Origin: Tistrella mobilis
GTDB lineage: Bacteria; Pseudomonadota; Alphaproteobacteria; Tistrellales; Tistrellaceae
Assembly: GCF_039634785.1 (NCBI RefSeq)
Contig: NZ_JBBIAB010000003.1
Location: 263,724-327,723, forward strand
DNA length: 64,000 bases
Direction: 5' to 3'
The notes beneath the pieces were generated by a model. It was not told the DNA's origin. It worked only from the letters and a program-made list of their open reading frames with translations, and searched no databases. Numbering within the stretch: the stretch's first letter is position 1; every line of letters starts with the position of its first letter. Shown here one piece after another: positions 37,019-45,949 of the stretch. Both the position numbers and the translations under genes were made by a program.

Positions 37019-37639
37019 TCAGGCGACCCGCCACTCCGGCGTGCGCAGAAAGAAGCAGGTCAGATTGTACTTCACCCCGCGCACCGGCGGGGCGCCGCGG
37101 TGGAGATGGGTCCAGAAGGGCGGGAACAGGACCAGCAGGCCCTTGGTCGGCTTGATCGCGACCTGCTGATACGGGAATTCGGTGTGCCCGCCCTCTTCCA
37201 CCGTGCGCAGATAGCAGAGCGCCGAGACGAAGCGGTCATAGGTGTCGCGCGGGCCGGCATCGATATGCCAGCCGAAGCCCTGGCCGGGTTCGATCTTCTC
37301 GATGATCGGCACGCTCATCCGGTGGTTCGACGGGTCGGCCATCCGCATCACGGACTGGTATTTCTGCGCATAGGCGCCGAGAGCCTTGTAGAGCGCCGCT
37401 TCCACCGGCGCCATCAGGTCGTCCCAATGCGGCCCTTCCATCGAGGCCATCACGCCGCTGCGATTGGCACTCTGCCCGGCGGCGGTGCGGCTGGCGAAGC
37501 GGCCCTCGTCCCGTTCGAAACGGGCGATCAGCTGATCGCAGAGCGCGTCCGGAAGGGCCTGGGGAAAGGCATCGACGAAGGCCGGTTGGGGTGGCGGTGC
37601 CGGCCGGGTGAGCGGCGGGCGGTGCGGAGCGGGCATCAT
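37019..37639 (-). CDS. 2-oxoglutarate/Fe(II)-dependent oxygenase
   Basis: A 206-residue dioxygenase of the prolyl 4-hydroxylase-like fold. The iron triad is His125-x-Asp127 (GWHIDAG) with a distal histidine in WTHLHRG (about 178-180), and the 2-oxoglutarate anchor is probably Lys190 (VRGVKYNLTCFF). The segment GGHTEFPYQ is typical of this group. The substrate may be a protein, peptide or small molecule; nothing nearby decides it. The N-terminus is proline-rich. The start codon is preceded by GGAAGGA and, further up, by a tandem 21-bp repeat. Confidence 0.88.
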   Translation of the reverse strand: MMPAPHRPPLTRPAPPPQPAFVDAFPQALPDALCDQLIARFERDEGRFASRTAAGQSANRSGVMASMEGPHWDDLMAPVEAALYKALGAYAQKYQSVMRMADPSNHRMSVPIIEKIEPGQGFGWHIDAGPRDTYDRFVSALCYLRTVEEGGHTEFPYQQVAIKPTKGLLVLFPPFWTHLHRGAPPVRGVKYNLTCFFLRTPEWRVA

Positions 37640-38043
37640 CGACAGGTCCTTCCATAATCACCAGAGACAGACAAGAAGGCACCAGAGACAGACAAGAAGG
37701 TGTGATCGACGGCACATACCCACCTTCCTGCCTGCCCCGGGGAACATGACAGTTGTCACAAATACATAGTCCCGAAGAGCGGTCTCTTCTTTTGGACTCA
37801 TGACTCAGAATCCTGACGCCTGTCTGAGATTTTCATCACAGATCGGGACAGAACATGCGATTTCCTGCTATGTGGAGAAAAATGTACATCGATCACACTT
37901 AATACATATTTGTGAAGTAAATTTCGTCTGCCTTTCGTCCTTGGGGTGATGCAAAATTGATCAAAAATAGAACAATTGAATCGCTGATAAACTTTTGAGG
38001 GAATATTCTGGTCGGCGCCAACGACACAACAGGACGAGCCGCC
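37640..38043. other. A+T-rich intergenic region before the mono-haem protein
   Basis: This 404-base stretch lies between divergent genes. Bases 37861-37980 are about one third G+C, against a clear high-GC background. It includes the tandem 21-bp repeat (37659-37700), a dyad TGACA-GT-TGTCA at 37747-37758, an inverted repeat CTCAGA/TCTGAG near 37805, and the palindrome TTGATCAA at 37957-37964. No standard promoter was convincing. It probably carries the regulated promoter of the gene at 38044. Confidence 0.5.
37659..37700. repeat. Perfect tandem duplication of 21 bp
   Basis: The unit CACCAGAGACAGACAAGAAG (plus one G) occurs twice without a mismatch at 37659-37679 and 37680-37700, in the leader region upstream of the 2OG-Fe(II) oxygenase gene. 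The identity suggests a recent slippage event. Confidence 0.9.
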
Positions 38044-39855
38044 ATGAAGACAGCCCGCTTCGTCGCCTGCGCCCTGCCGCTGCTCTGCAGCAGCGCGGCG
38101 CTGGCGCAGACGACCACCTATGCACCGGCGGCGGCATCAACCGTCGTCACCCTGCCGCCGCTTCAAGCCGACAGCCTGTCGCCCACCCCGCCCGCCGATG
38201 TGAACGGCGGGGCGGCCCAGGCCAATCTGGTCGATGCCGCCTATTTCGCCTGGCAGGAGTTCATCGCCCTCAACTGGCCGGCCCTGAAACAGAACGGCCA
38301 GGTGGTGCGCGACACCCCCGACCCGGCCGCAACCTTCGGCGACCCCAATGCCGGCCCGCTGGTCTGGGAAACCTATCGCCACAAGATCGAGATCTTCCCG
38401 GGCAGTAATTCGCCGAACGACCCGCCCCATGGGGTACCGCCCGGCACCAATGATCCCTGGGGGTACAGCACGCCGCCATCCTATGTCTATTCGCCGGCGA
38501 TCTTCGGTGCCGGCGGCCAGGTGCCCGCCTGCCCCGGCCAGCCAGCCGTGGCCCAGCCGGCCTGGATCAATCTGGACGAGACCAGCCAGATCGGCCTTGC
38601 CACCATGCATGCCGGCATTCTGGACGGCACGCCGCCCGCCAGCCCGAACAGCGCACCGTCACTGATCCGCTATCTGGCCAAGGCCAACCAGAGCGAGTTC
38701 GACTATGTCGTCAGCAACCGGCTCTGGTATATCGGCACCGACGGCACCACGCCGCTGGAGCAGCGCATCGCCACCTGGAAGGCGGGGCTGGCGGCCGGCA
38801 AGCCGGCGCCCGAAAACCAGGTCGTGACCCTGCCGGCCGGCACCATCGAGGTCAAATCCGCCTGGCGGCCGCTGGTCGCGGGCAAGGAAGATCCGACCCG
38901 CTACCACACCAACACGGTGCGCTATTATGAACCCGGCCCCAACGGCAATCCGTGCTGGTGGGAAGCCAAATGGGCGCTGGTCGCGCTCCACATCATCCAG
39001 AAAACGCCGAGCGCACCCCATTTCATCTTCGCGACCTTCGAGCAGGCCGACAACATCCTGCAGCCCGACGGCAGCCCGATCGAGGATGCGAGCGGCAATA
39101 TCGTCCAGCCGCCGGTGGGCGCCACGCCAACCACGCCTTATCTCGCCTATCAGGACAATCCGACGCATCCCTTCGTGGTTCCGCTCGGCGGCAACCAGTT
39201 CTGCAACACCCCGCAGAACCGGCTGTATTTCCAGGAACTGCCGCCGGGCGATCCGTCGGTTCAGCCGGGCACGCCGGTCGGTGGCAATCTCTGCGTCAAC
39301 ACCCGCTACGAGCCGATCAACTATACGCTCCAGCAGATCAACACCAATTTCCAGAACAGCATCCGCTCGTACATTGCCGGCAAGGGCCTCTCGTCGGCGC
39401 CCTGGCTGAACTACAAACTGGTCAATGTGCAGGTGATCCCCTTCAATCGTTCAGAGGCCCTGCCCTTCAACAACACCAACTTCATCAGCCCCAAGCTGCG
39501 CAGCGCCTTCTATCAGGCCAATATCACGGTCGAGACCGACTACACCCTGCAGCAGTTCAACGGCCGCATCGCCGCCGACAATGCGCCCACCACCTATCCG
39601 GAGGGCGGCACGCAGCAGAACTTCCAGAACGTGTACATCCGCAACCCCGGAAACACGTCCTTCACCACCTATCAGATGGGTGGCTGCATGGGCTGCCACG
39701 GCAATGCCCAGGTCGGCGGGACCGATTTCAGCTTCATCATCGGCGGCAATCCGTTGAGCCTGAAGCCGGATACGCCCGAGCCTGAGAGCGCGTCGGATGC
39801 CCGGGCCTTCTATACCGATCGGCTGAGCCGCCTGCCCTCGTTCAAGCATCCGTAA
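38044..39855 (+). CDS. Exported mono-haem protein of unknown function
   Basis: A 603-residue protein with a Sec signal peptide (MKTARFVACALPLLCSSAAL, cleavage near ALAQ). Residues 60-540 are a large domain rich in Pro, Asn, Trp and Tyr that I do not recognise, with repeated aromatic segments such as NLVDAAYFAWQEFIALNWP and YEPGPNGNPCWWEAKWALV. One CxxCH haem motif, CMGCH, lies at 548-552 near the C-terminus. This suggests a periplasmic c-type cytochrome fused to a catalytic or binding domain. It stands alone between an A+T-rich promoter region and a strong hairpin terminator, so it is a single-gene unit. Related proteins are known to me only as hypothetical. Confidence 0.85.
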   Translation: MKTARFVACALPLLCSSAALAQTTTYAPAAASTVVTLPPLQADSLSPTPPADVNGGAAQANLVDAAYFAWQEFIALNWPALKQNGQVVRDTPDPAATFGDPNAGPLVWETYRHKIEIFPGSNSPNDPPHGVPPGTNDPWGYSTPPSYVYSPAIFGAGGQVPACPGQPAVAQPAWINLDETSQIGLATMHAGILDGTPPASPNSAPSLIRYLAKANQSEFDYVVSNRLWYIGTDGTTPLEQRIATWKAGLAAGKPAPENQVVTLPAGTIEVKSAWRPLVAGKEDPTRYHTNTVRYYEPGPNGNPCWWEAKWALVALHIIQKTPSAPHFIFATFEQADNILQPDGSPIEDASGNIVQPPVGATPTTPYLAYQDNPTHPFVVPLGGNQFCNTPQNRLYFQELPPGDPSVQPGTPVGGNLCVNTRYEPINYTLQQINTNFQNSIRSYIAGKGLSSAPWLNYKLVNVQVIPFNRSEALPFNNTNFISPKLRSAFYQANITVETDYTLQQFNGRIAADNAPTTYPEGGTQQNFQNVYIRNPGNTSFTTYQMGGCMGCHGNAQVGGTDFSFIIGGNPLSLKPDTPEPESASDARAFYTDRLSRLPSFKHP

Positions 39856-39872
39856 TCGCGGATCCCACAGAC

Positions 39873-39910
39873 GACGACACCCCCGCCGGTCTCCCGGCGG
39901 GGGTGTCGTC
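39873..39910. terminator. Hairpin terminator between convergent genes
   Basis: A 17-bp perfect stem (GACGACACCCCCGCCGG and its complement) with loop TCTC lies 17 bases past the mono-haem gene stop and 23 bases past the end of the convergent acyl-CoA dehydrogenase gene. There is no clear T run on either side, so efficiency is uncertain, but the position fits a shared bidirectional terminator. Confidence 0.7.
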
Positions 39911-39933
39911 TGTCGAAACGCCGATGGTGACGA

Positions 39934-41724
39934 TCAGAACTCGTCGTCGGCCATCGCCATCACGGTCTTCGCCCCGGCCATGGCCACCGCGAAGGCGGCC
40001 AGATGCTCTGGCAGCACCTGCTCCATGAAGAAGCGGGCGGTCTTGAGCTTGCGCTGGTGGAAGTCGACATCCTCGCCGGCGGAGATCTTCACGGTTGCCA
40101 CCTCGGCCATCTTCGCCCACATGAAGGCGAGCGCGACCAGCGCGAACATGCGCAGATAGGGCGAGGCCGCAGCCCCCGCCTCGTCGGGATTGGCCATGGC
40201 CTTCTGCGCCAGACCGGCCGTCGCCTGCTGCAGGCGCTGGAAGGCCTTTGCGAAGGGGCCGATGAACTCCTTCAGCGCCGGATCCGACTTCTTCGCCGCG
40301 ATATAGGCATCGGCCGGATGGAAGAAGCGGCGCAGCAGCCGGCCCATCCCGGCCGAGAGCTTGCGGCCGACCAGATCCATGGCCTGGATGCCGTTGGTGC
40401 CCTCGTAAAGCTGGGTGATGCGGGCGTCGCGGACATACTGTTCCATGCCATGCTCACGGATGTAGCCGTGGCCGCCATAGATCTGCACGCCGCGATTGGC
40501 GTTGTCGAAGCCGAGGTCCGTGAGGAAGGCCTTGATGATCGGGGTCATCAGCTGGACCAGATCATCCGCCTCCTGCCGCACCGCCGGATCGGGGTGGTGA
40601 TGCGACACGTCGATCTCGGTGCCGATCCAGTAGGACAGCGCCCGCGCGCCCTCGTTCAGCGCGCGCATGGTCATCAGGTTCCGGCGGACATCCGGATGAA
40701 CCACGATCGGGTCGGCCGACCGGTCCGGATATTTGGTGCCGGTCAGCGCCCGGCCGGCGGTGCGGTCCAGCGCATAGGCGACCGCGCCCTGATAGGCCGC
40801 CTCGCCGATGCCCAGCCCCTGCATGCCGACGGCAAGCCGCGCGACATTCATCATGGTGAACATCGCCTGCAGGCCGCGATGGGGCTCCCCCACCATCCAG
40901 CCGATCGCGTCGTCGAAGTTGAGCACGCAGGTCGCCGAGGCCTTGATGCCCATCTTGTGCTCGATGGCGCCGCAGGCGACGCCATTGCGCTCCGCCGGTG
41001 CACCATTGGCGTCGGGGATGAATTTCGGCACCAGGAACAGGCTGATGCCGCGGGTGCCTTCGGGCGCATCCGGCAGCTTGGCCAGCACCAGATGGATGAT
41101 GTTCTCGGTCAGATCGTGCTCGCCGGCCGAGATGAAGATCTTGGTACCGGTGATGCGGAAGCTGCCGTCGTCGGCCGGCACCGCCCTGGTGCGGATCAGC
41201 CCCAGATCGGTGCCGCAATGCGGCTCGGTCAGGCACATGGTGCCCGACCAGGTGCCGTCGGAGAGCTTGGGCAGATAGCGCGCCTTCAGCTCGTCCGAGG
41301 CATGGGCGGCGATGGCGTTGTAGGCGCCGGCCGACAGGCCCGGATACATGCCGAAGGCGAGGTTGGCCGAGCAGATCATCTCCTCGACCACGAAGTTCAG
41401 CGTCTTGGGCAGACCCTGCCCGCCATATTCGGGATGGGTGGCAAGCGCCGTCCAGCCACCTTCGATGAAGGTCGCATAGGCTTCCTTGAAGCCACGGGGC
41501 GTGCGCACCACGCCGTTCTCGAAGGTGCAGCCTTCCTCGTCGCCCGGGCGGTTGAGCGGGAACAGCTCGTTCTCGCACATCTTCGCCGCCTCTTCGAGCA
41601 CGGCATCGAAGATGTCGGGGGTGGCGTCCTCGTAACCCGGCAGGTTGGAAATCCGCGAGACGTCGAGCACGTCATGCAGCACGAAGCGGATGTCGCGCAG
41701 CGGTGCCTTGTAGGTTGCGGCCAT
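39934..41724 (-). CDS. Acyl-CoA dehydrogenase, long (596-residue) type
   Basis: A flavin-dependent acyl-CoA dehydrogenase paralogous to the one at 18808-20604. Motifs include MCLTEPHCGTDLGLIRTRA, ITGTKIFISAGEHDLTENI and the active site LYEGTNGIQAMDLVGRK. It is the last gene of the unit MerR - thiolase - hydratase/dehydrogenase - dehydrogenase, and makes the first double bond in beta-oxidation of acyl-CoA. It starts 25 bases after the preceding gene with GGAG upstream. Confidence 0.94.
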   Translation of the reverse strand: MAATYKAPLRDIRFVLHDVLDVSRISNLPGYEDATPDIFDAVLEEAAKMCENELFPLNRPGDEEGCTFENGVVRTPRGFKEAYATFIEGGWTALATHPEYGGQGLPKTLNFVVEEMICSANLAFGMYPGLSAGAYNAIAAHASDELKARYLPKLSDGTWSGTMCLTEPHCGTDLGLIRTRAVPADDGSFRITGTKIFISAGEHDLTENIIHLVLAKLPDAPEGTRGISLFLVPKFIPDANGAPAERNGVACGAIEHKMGIKASATCVLNFDDAIGWMVGEPHRGLQAMFTMMNVARLAVGMQGLGIGEAAYQGAVAYALDRTAGRALTGTKYPDRSADPIVVHPDVRRNLMTMRALNEGARALSYWIGTEIDVSHHHPDPAVRQEADDLVQLMTPIIKAFLTDLGFDNANRGVQIYGGHGYIREHGMEQYVRDARITQLYEGTNGIQAMDLVGRKLSAGMGRLLRRFFHPADAYIAAKKSDPALKEFIGPFAKAFQRLQQATAGLAQKAMANPDEAGAAASPYLRMFALVALAFMWAKMAEVATVKISAGEDVDFHQRKLKTARFFMEQVLPEHLAAFAVAMAGAKTVMAMADDEF

Positions 41725-41749
41725 GGGATCGGTCTCCTCTCCGCAGGGC

Positions 41750-44083
41750 TCAGTTGCGCAGCGGCTTGCCGGTTTCGAGCATGTGCTCGATCCGGGCCAG
41801 CGTCGCAGGCGTCTTCAGAAGCGAGATGAAGGCCTCGCGCTCCAGCCGGGTGACATCATCCTCGCGCAGCGTCTCGGTGATGTCGGTGTCGCCGCCGGAC
41901 AGCACCCGGGCGAGCGCGCCCGAGACCACCACGTCATGCGGCGTGGCCTTGCCCTGCTGGAAGAAACCGTCCACCGCCATCTCCAGCGCCACCCGCGCCG
42001 AGGGGCCGGGCAGCGAGATTTCGGCAGCCTCGGGCTTCTGGTAGCCCTCGGCCAGTTCCAGCGCGCGGGCCTTGGCATCGGCCAGCACCCGGTCGCGGTT
42101 CATGGTGATCCGGTCGCGGTCGAGCAGCAGCAGCATGTCGCGCGCCTCCTCGGCGCTTTCCGACACCTTCGCGGTCGAGACCATTTCGAAGACCTGGCCC
42201 ACCGCCGGCATCGGGCCGCCCGGACGACGCTTGTTGGCCATCCAGCGGAACAGCAGCTCCTTGCAGCCGCCCCAGCCCGGCACCACGCCGACGCCGACCT
42301 CGACCAGACCCATATAGGTCTCGGCATGGGCCTGGACGGCGTCGCAATGGAGCAGGATCTCGCAGCCGCCGCCCAGCGCCATGCCGGCCGGCGCGCCGAC
42401 CACCGGGAAGGGTGCGTATTTCAGCGCCTTGTAGGCTTCCTGACCCATGCGGATCATGCCGTCGATCATGTCCCAGGCGGCGATGTTCGAGGCGAAGAGC
42501 GCAAGGCCGACATTGGCGCCGACCGAGAAGTTGTCGGCCTCGTTATAGACCACCAGCGCCTTGTAGCCGCCGCGCACGATCTCGGTCGACTTCGCGACCA
42601 TCTCGAGCACGCCCGGATCGATCGCATTCATCTTGGTGTGAAATTCGAGGCAGAGCACGCCGTCGCCCAGATCCCACAGGCTGGCCGACCCGTTGCCGTC
42701 CACCCGCTTCGAGCGCCGCTTGACGTCGGAGAGACGCAGCACGCCTTCCGGCACCGGCACCGGGGCATAGCCGCCGTCACGGGTGGAGAATTCGAGCACG
42801 CCATCCGAGATCCGATAGAAGCGGCCGGTCCCATTGCCGGCGACGGCGGCCAGGATCTCGGGCACCTTGCGGCCCTCGGCCTTCAGCCGGTCGGCGAACC
42901 AGCCGGCGCCCATACGATCGATCAGCTCGAACGGGCCATACTTCCAGCCATAGCCGAGGCGCATCGCCTCGTCGATCGCCGGCACCTCGTCGGCGATCAC
43001 CCCCACCAGATCGGCGGTGTAAGAGAGCGCCGAGGAAATCACCGCCCAGGCATAGGCGCCGCCGGCATCCTCGTGCGAGACCAGGGCGCGCAGATCCTTC
43101 GCGCCGGCACGGATGCTGGCGAGATCGGGCTTGCGCTTCGCCCGGTACTCACCGGTCGCAAGGTCGAGCGCCTCCTGAATGGTCCGGCCCCCGTCCTTGC
43201 GCCGGCGGTAGAAGCCGCCCTTGCCCTTCCGGCCGGTATAGCCCTCGGCGATCATCTTCCGGAACAGGTCGCTGTCGCGGTAGATGGCGTGATAGGCATC
43301 ATCGGCGGGCAGGGTCGCCTTCATGCTGGCGGCGACATGGGGCATGAGGTCGAGACCGACCAGATCGATCAGCCCGAACACGCCGGTCTTGGGGATGCCG
43401 ACCGGCTTCGAGAGCAGCGCGTCGACCGCCTCGACATCGAGCTTGCGGTCCATGGCCTCGGTCACCGCTGCCTGCATCCAGAAGGTGCCGATGCGGTTGG
43501 CGATGAAGCCGGGCGTGTCCTTGCAGTCGACCACGCCCTTGCCGAGCGCATGGTCGCCGAAGGCGCGGATCGCCTCCACCGCATCCGCACGGGTCTCGGG
43601 GCCGGCGACCAGCTCCAGCAGACGCATATAGCGCGGCGGGTTGAAGAAATGGGTGATCAGGAAATCGCTCTTGAACGCCGCCGACCGCCCCTCGACCAGC
43701 AGGCCGAGCGGAATGGTGGAGGTGTTCGACGACACGATCGAGCCGGGCTTGCGAACCTCGTCGAGCGTCGCATACAGCTTGCGCTTGATGTCGAGATTCT
43801 CGATCACCGCCTCGACGATCCAGTCGACATCGGCCAGCTGGCCCAGATCGTCTTCCAGATTGCCGGTGGTGACGAGCTTCGCGCGGCTCGGATGCATGAA
43901 GCTTTTGGGCCTGGTCTTCAGCATCTTCTGGACCGCGCCCTCGGCGAGCGCATTCCGGTTTTCGGCGCCCTTGGGCACGATGTCGAGCAGCACCACCGGC
44001 ACGCCGGCATTGGCGATATGGGCCGCGATGCCGGCGCCCATGACGCCGGCGCCGATCACGGCCGCCTTCTTGATTGCAGTCAT
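41750..44083 (-). CDS. 3-hydroxyacyl-CoA dehydrogenase / enoyl-CoA hydratase fusion
   Basis: A 777-residue bifunctional protein. The dehydrogenase part comes first (KKAAVIGAGVMGAGIAAHIANAG at the N-terminus, then ITHFFNPPRYMRLLELV) and the crotonase part is C-terminal, with oxyanion segments in YNEADNFSVGANVGLA and GMALGGGCEILLHCD. This order is opposite to FadB/FadJ and is the form common in alpha- and betaproteobacteria beside this dehydrogenase and thiolase. It hydrates the enoyl-CoA and oxidises the L-3-hydroxyacyl-CoA with NAD. Gene spacing of 45 bases to the thiolase gene fits an operon. Confidence 0.94.
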   Translation of the reverse strand: MTAIKKAAVIGAGVMGAGIAAHIANAGVPVVLLDIVPKGAENRNALAEGAVQKMLKTRPKSFMHPSRAKLVTTGNLEDDLGQLADVDWIVEAVIENLDIKRKLYATLDEVRKPGSIVSSNTSTIPLGLLVEGRSAAFKSDFLITHFFNPPRYMRLLELVAGPETRADAVEAIRAFGDHALGKGVVDCKDTPGFIANRIGTFWMQAAVTEAMDRKLDVEAVDALLSKPVGIPKTGVFGLIDLVGLDLMPHVAASMKATLPADDAYHAIYRDSDLFRKMIAEGYTGRKGKGGFYRRRKDGGRTIQEALDLATGEYRAKRKPDLASIRAGAKDLRALVSHEDAGGAYAWAVISSALSYTADLVGVIADEVPAIDEAMRLGYGWKYGPFELIDRMGAGWFADRLKAEGRKVPEILAAVAGNGTGRFYRISDGVLEFSTRDGGYAPVPVPEGVLRLSDVKRRSKRVDGNGSASLWDLGDGVLCLEFHTKMNAIDPGVLEMVAKSTEIVRGGYKALVVYNEADNFSVGANVGLALFASNIAAWDMIDGMIRMGQEAYKALKYAPFPVVGAPAGMALGGGCEILLHCDAVQAHAETYMGLVEVGVGVVPGWGGCKELLFRWMANKRRPGGPMPAVGQVFEMVSTAKVSESAEEARDMLLLLDRDRITMNRDRVLADAKARALELAEGYQKPEAAEISLPGPSARVALEMAVDGFFQQGKATPHDVVVSGALARVLSGGDTDITETLREDDVTRLEREAFISLLKTPATLARIEHMLETGKPLRN

Positions 44084-44128
44084 CTCAAAGCATCTCCGGT
44101 CGCTTGGGAAAGCCGTCTGGTTCCTGCG

Positions 44129-45268
44129 TCAGAGCGCTTCGAGGACCGTGGCGATGCCCTGGCCGCCGCCGATGCACTGGGTGGCCAGCGCATAGCGCCC
44201 GCCTTCCCGCTTCAGCAGCGCCGCCGCCTTGCCGGTGATGCGGGCGCCGGTGGCGCCCAGCGGATGGCCGAGGGCGATGGCGCCGCCATCCAGGTTCACC
44301 CGCGCCGGATCGAGGCCCAGATCCTGGATGCAGGCCAGCGCCTGCGAAGCGAAGGCCTCGTTCAGCTCCACCACGTCCAGATCACCGGCCTTCACGCCGG
44401 CGCGGTCCAGCGCCTTGCGGCTGGCCGCCACCGGGCCGATGCCCATGATCTCGGGCGCGCAGCCGGCAACGGCCACCGAGCGGATGCGGGCGAGCGGGGT
44501 CAGATTGTTCTTCGCCGCATATTCTTCGGTGCAGACCAGGCAGGCCGAAGCGCCGTCGGTGAGCGGCGACGAGGTGCCGGCGGTGACCACGCCATCCTTC
44601 CTGAAGGCGGGGTCGAGCCCGGCCAGACCCTCCACCGAGGCGTCGGGACGGATGCAGCCGTCGGCATCGACCGCCGGGCCCTTCTTCTGGGTGATCGCGA
44701 CGATCTCGTCGGCGAACCGGCCCTGCTCGCGCGCCGCAGCCGCCTTCTTATGCGAGGCGACGGCGAATTCCTCCTGGGCGGCGCGGCTGATCTGCCACTT
44801 TTCGGCGACGTTCTCGGCCGTGATGCCCATCGGCATATAGGCGCCGGGCATCATCTCGGCCAGCACCGGGTTCGGCGCCGGGTTGAAGCCCATCATCGGC
44901 ACGCGGGTCATCGATTCGACGCCGGCCGCGATGAAGGCCTCGCCCGCACCCAGCTGGATGGCGCCCGCCGCCATGTGCACCGACTGCATCGACGAGCCGC
45001 AGAAGCGGTTGACCGTCGCACCCGCCACCGACTGGGGCAGGCCGGCCAGCAGGCCGATCAGACGGGCGGCATTGAAACCCTGCTCACCCTCGGGGAAGGC
45101 GCAGCCCAGAATCAGGTCTTCGATCGTCTCGGGATCGATGCCGCTCCGCTCGACCAGGCTCTTGACCACCTGGGCTGCCAGATCGTCCGGACGGACCTTG
45201 GTCAGCGCGCCCTTGCGCGCGAAGTGGAAAGGCGAACGGGCATAGCCCGCGATCACGACGCTCTTCAT
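44129..45268 (-). CDS. fadA: Acetyl-CoA acyltransferase (thiolase)
   Basis: A 379-residue thiolase. The nucleophile is Cys90 in VNRFCGSSMQ, the histidine is in IALGHPLGATG, and the second cysteine is in TQCIGGGQG. It cleaves 3-ketoacyl-CoA to acetyl-CoA and a shortened acyl-CoA. ATG 45268 gives the family start MKSVVIAGYARSPF with GAGG six bases upstream; the frame is open to 45361 without likeness. It works with the two enzymes encoded downstream. Confidence 0.95.
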   Translation of the reverse strand: MKSVVIAGYARSPFHFARKGALTKVRPDDLAAQVVKSLVERSGIDPETIEDLILGCAFPEGEQGFNAARLIGLLAGLPQSVAGATVNRFCGSSMQSVHMAAGAIQLGAGEAFIAAGVESMTRVPMMGFNPAPNPVLAEMMPGAYMPMGITAENVAEKWQISRAAQEEFAVASHKKAAAAREQGRFADEIVAITQKKGPAVDADGCIRPDASVEGLAGLDPAFRKDGVVTAGTSSPLTDGASACLVCTEEYAAKNNLTPLARIRSVAVAGCAPEIMGIGPVAASRKALDRAGVKAGDLDVVELNEAFASQALACIQDLGLDPARVNLDGGAIALGHPLGATGARITGKAAALLKREGGRYALATQCIGGGQGIATVLEAL

Positions 45269-45396
45269 GGGGGCCCTCGGCTCCTGGATTTCTCTCCCGT
45301 GCGCCGGTCCGCCGGCGCGCGTGGTTTCTCTGGTGGTCTTACATGGTGGCGCGGGAACCATGACGGTTCCGCGATGCCTCTGGCGACATCCGGCAA

Positions 45397-45789
45397 TCAG
45401 CCGGCGGCATCGACGCCCTTGACGGCCAGCGCCGCCAGCACCTGGGCCTCGATGTCGCGCAGCTCGTCGAGGGTCACCATCAGGTCGCTCAGCTGGCCCT
45501 GGAGCTGTTCCATCCGCTCGGTGACCGCACTGCGCAGCTGGCGCAGCTGCTCCACCTGGGTGCGGTCGGCCTCGTAGAGGTCCAGGAACTCCTTGATCTC
45601 CGCCAGGCTGAATCCCAGCCGCTTGCCGCGCAGGATCAGCTTCAGCCGTGCGCGGTCACGATAGGAATAGACCCGGTTCATGCCCTCCCGTGCGGGCTTG
45701 ATGAGGTGCTGATCCTCGTAGAACCGGATCGCCCGGGGCGTGATCGAGAACTCCTCGGCCAGCTGGGTGATCGTGAAGGTGTCCGGCAT
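45397..45789 (-). CDS. MerR family regulator (LiuR-like) of acyl-CoA degradation
   Basis: A 130-residue MerR protein. The winged helix is at 6-75 (FTITQLAEEFSITPRAIRFYEDQHLI), followed by a coiled-coil dimer helix (about 85-115). There is no cysteine-rich metal site; LiuR-type members instead sense acyl-CoA intermediates. It is the first gene of the unit leading into thiolase, hydratase/dehydrogenase and acyl-CoA dehydrogenase. Two sites, 45904-45933 and 47780-47797, carry the same sequence pattern and are likely its operators. The start at 45789 has GGGAG upstream. Confidence 0.88.
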   Translation of the reverse strand: MPDTFTITQLAEEFSITPRAIRFYEDQHLIKPAREGMNRVYSYRDRARLKLILRGKRLGFSLAEIKEFLDLYEADRTQVEQLRQLRSAVTERMEQLQGQLSDLMVTLDELRDIEAQVLAALAVKGVDAAG

Positions 45790-45903
45790 GCGCTCCCCCG
45801 CTTGTGCACAGGCCCGGCGGGCCTCGGGGGCGGTGCCACTGCCCCGGGCCCGGTTCTTCGCCTGCGTGGCTCTTCGCCTGTGTGCCATCCCGACCCGGGC
45901 ATG

Positions 45904-45933
45904 TTAGTTAACGTTTACGTAAACGTCAACTAA
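45904..45933. promoter_or_regulatory. MerR-type operator upstream of merR and the beta-oxidation genes
   Basis: The core ACGTTTACGTAAACGT (45911-45926) is a perfect palindrome, and the flanks TTAGTTA and CAACTAA extend it to 30 bases with one mismatched pair. This is close to published LiuR-type sites as remembered. It lies 115 bases before the regulator start and 17 bases past the acyl-CoA ligase stop. Confidence 0.75.
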
Positions 45934-45949
45934 CTCCGGATCACGCCGC

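Noticed and set aside
41723-45577. 1284-codon plus-strand open frame
   Set aside because: It is the antisense shadow of the thiolase and hydratase/dehydrogenase genes.
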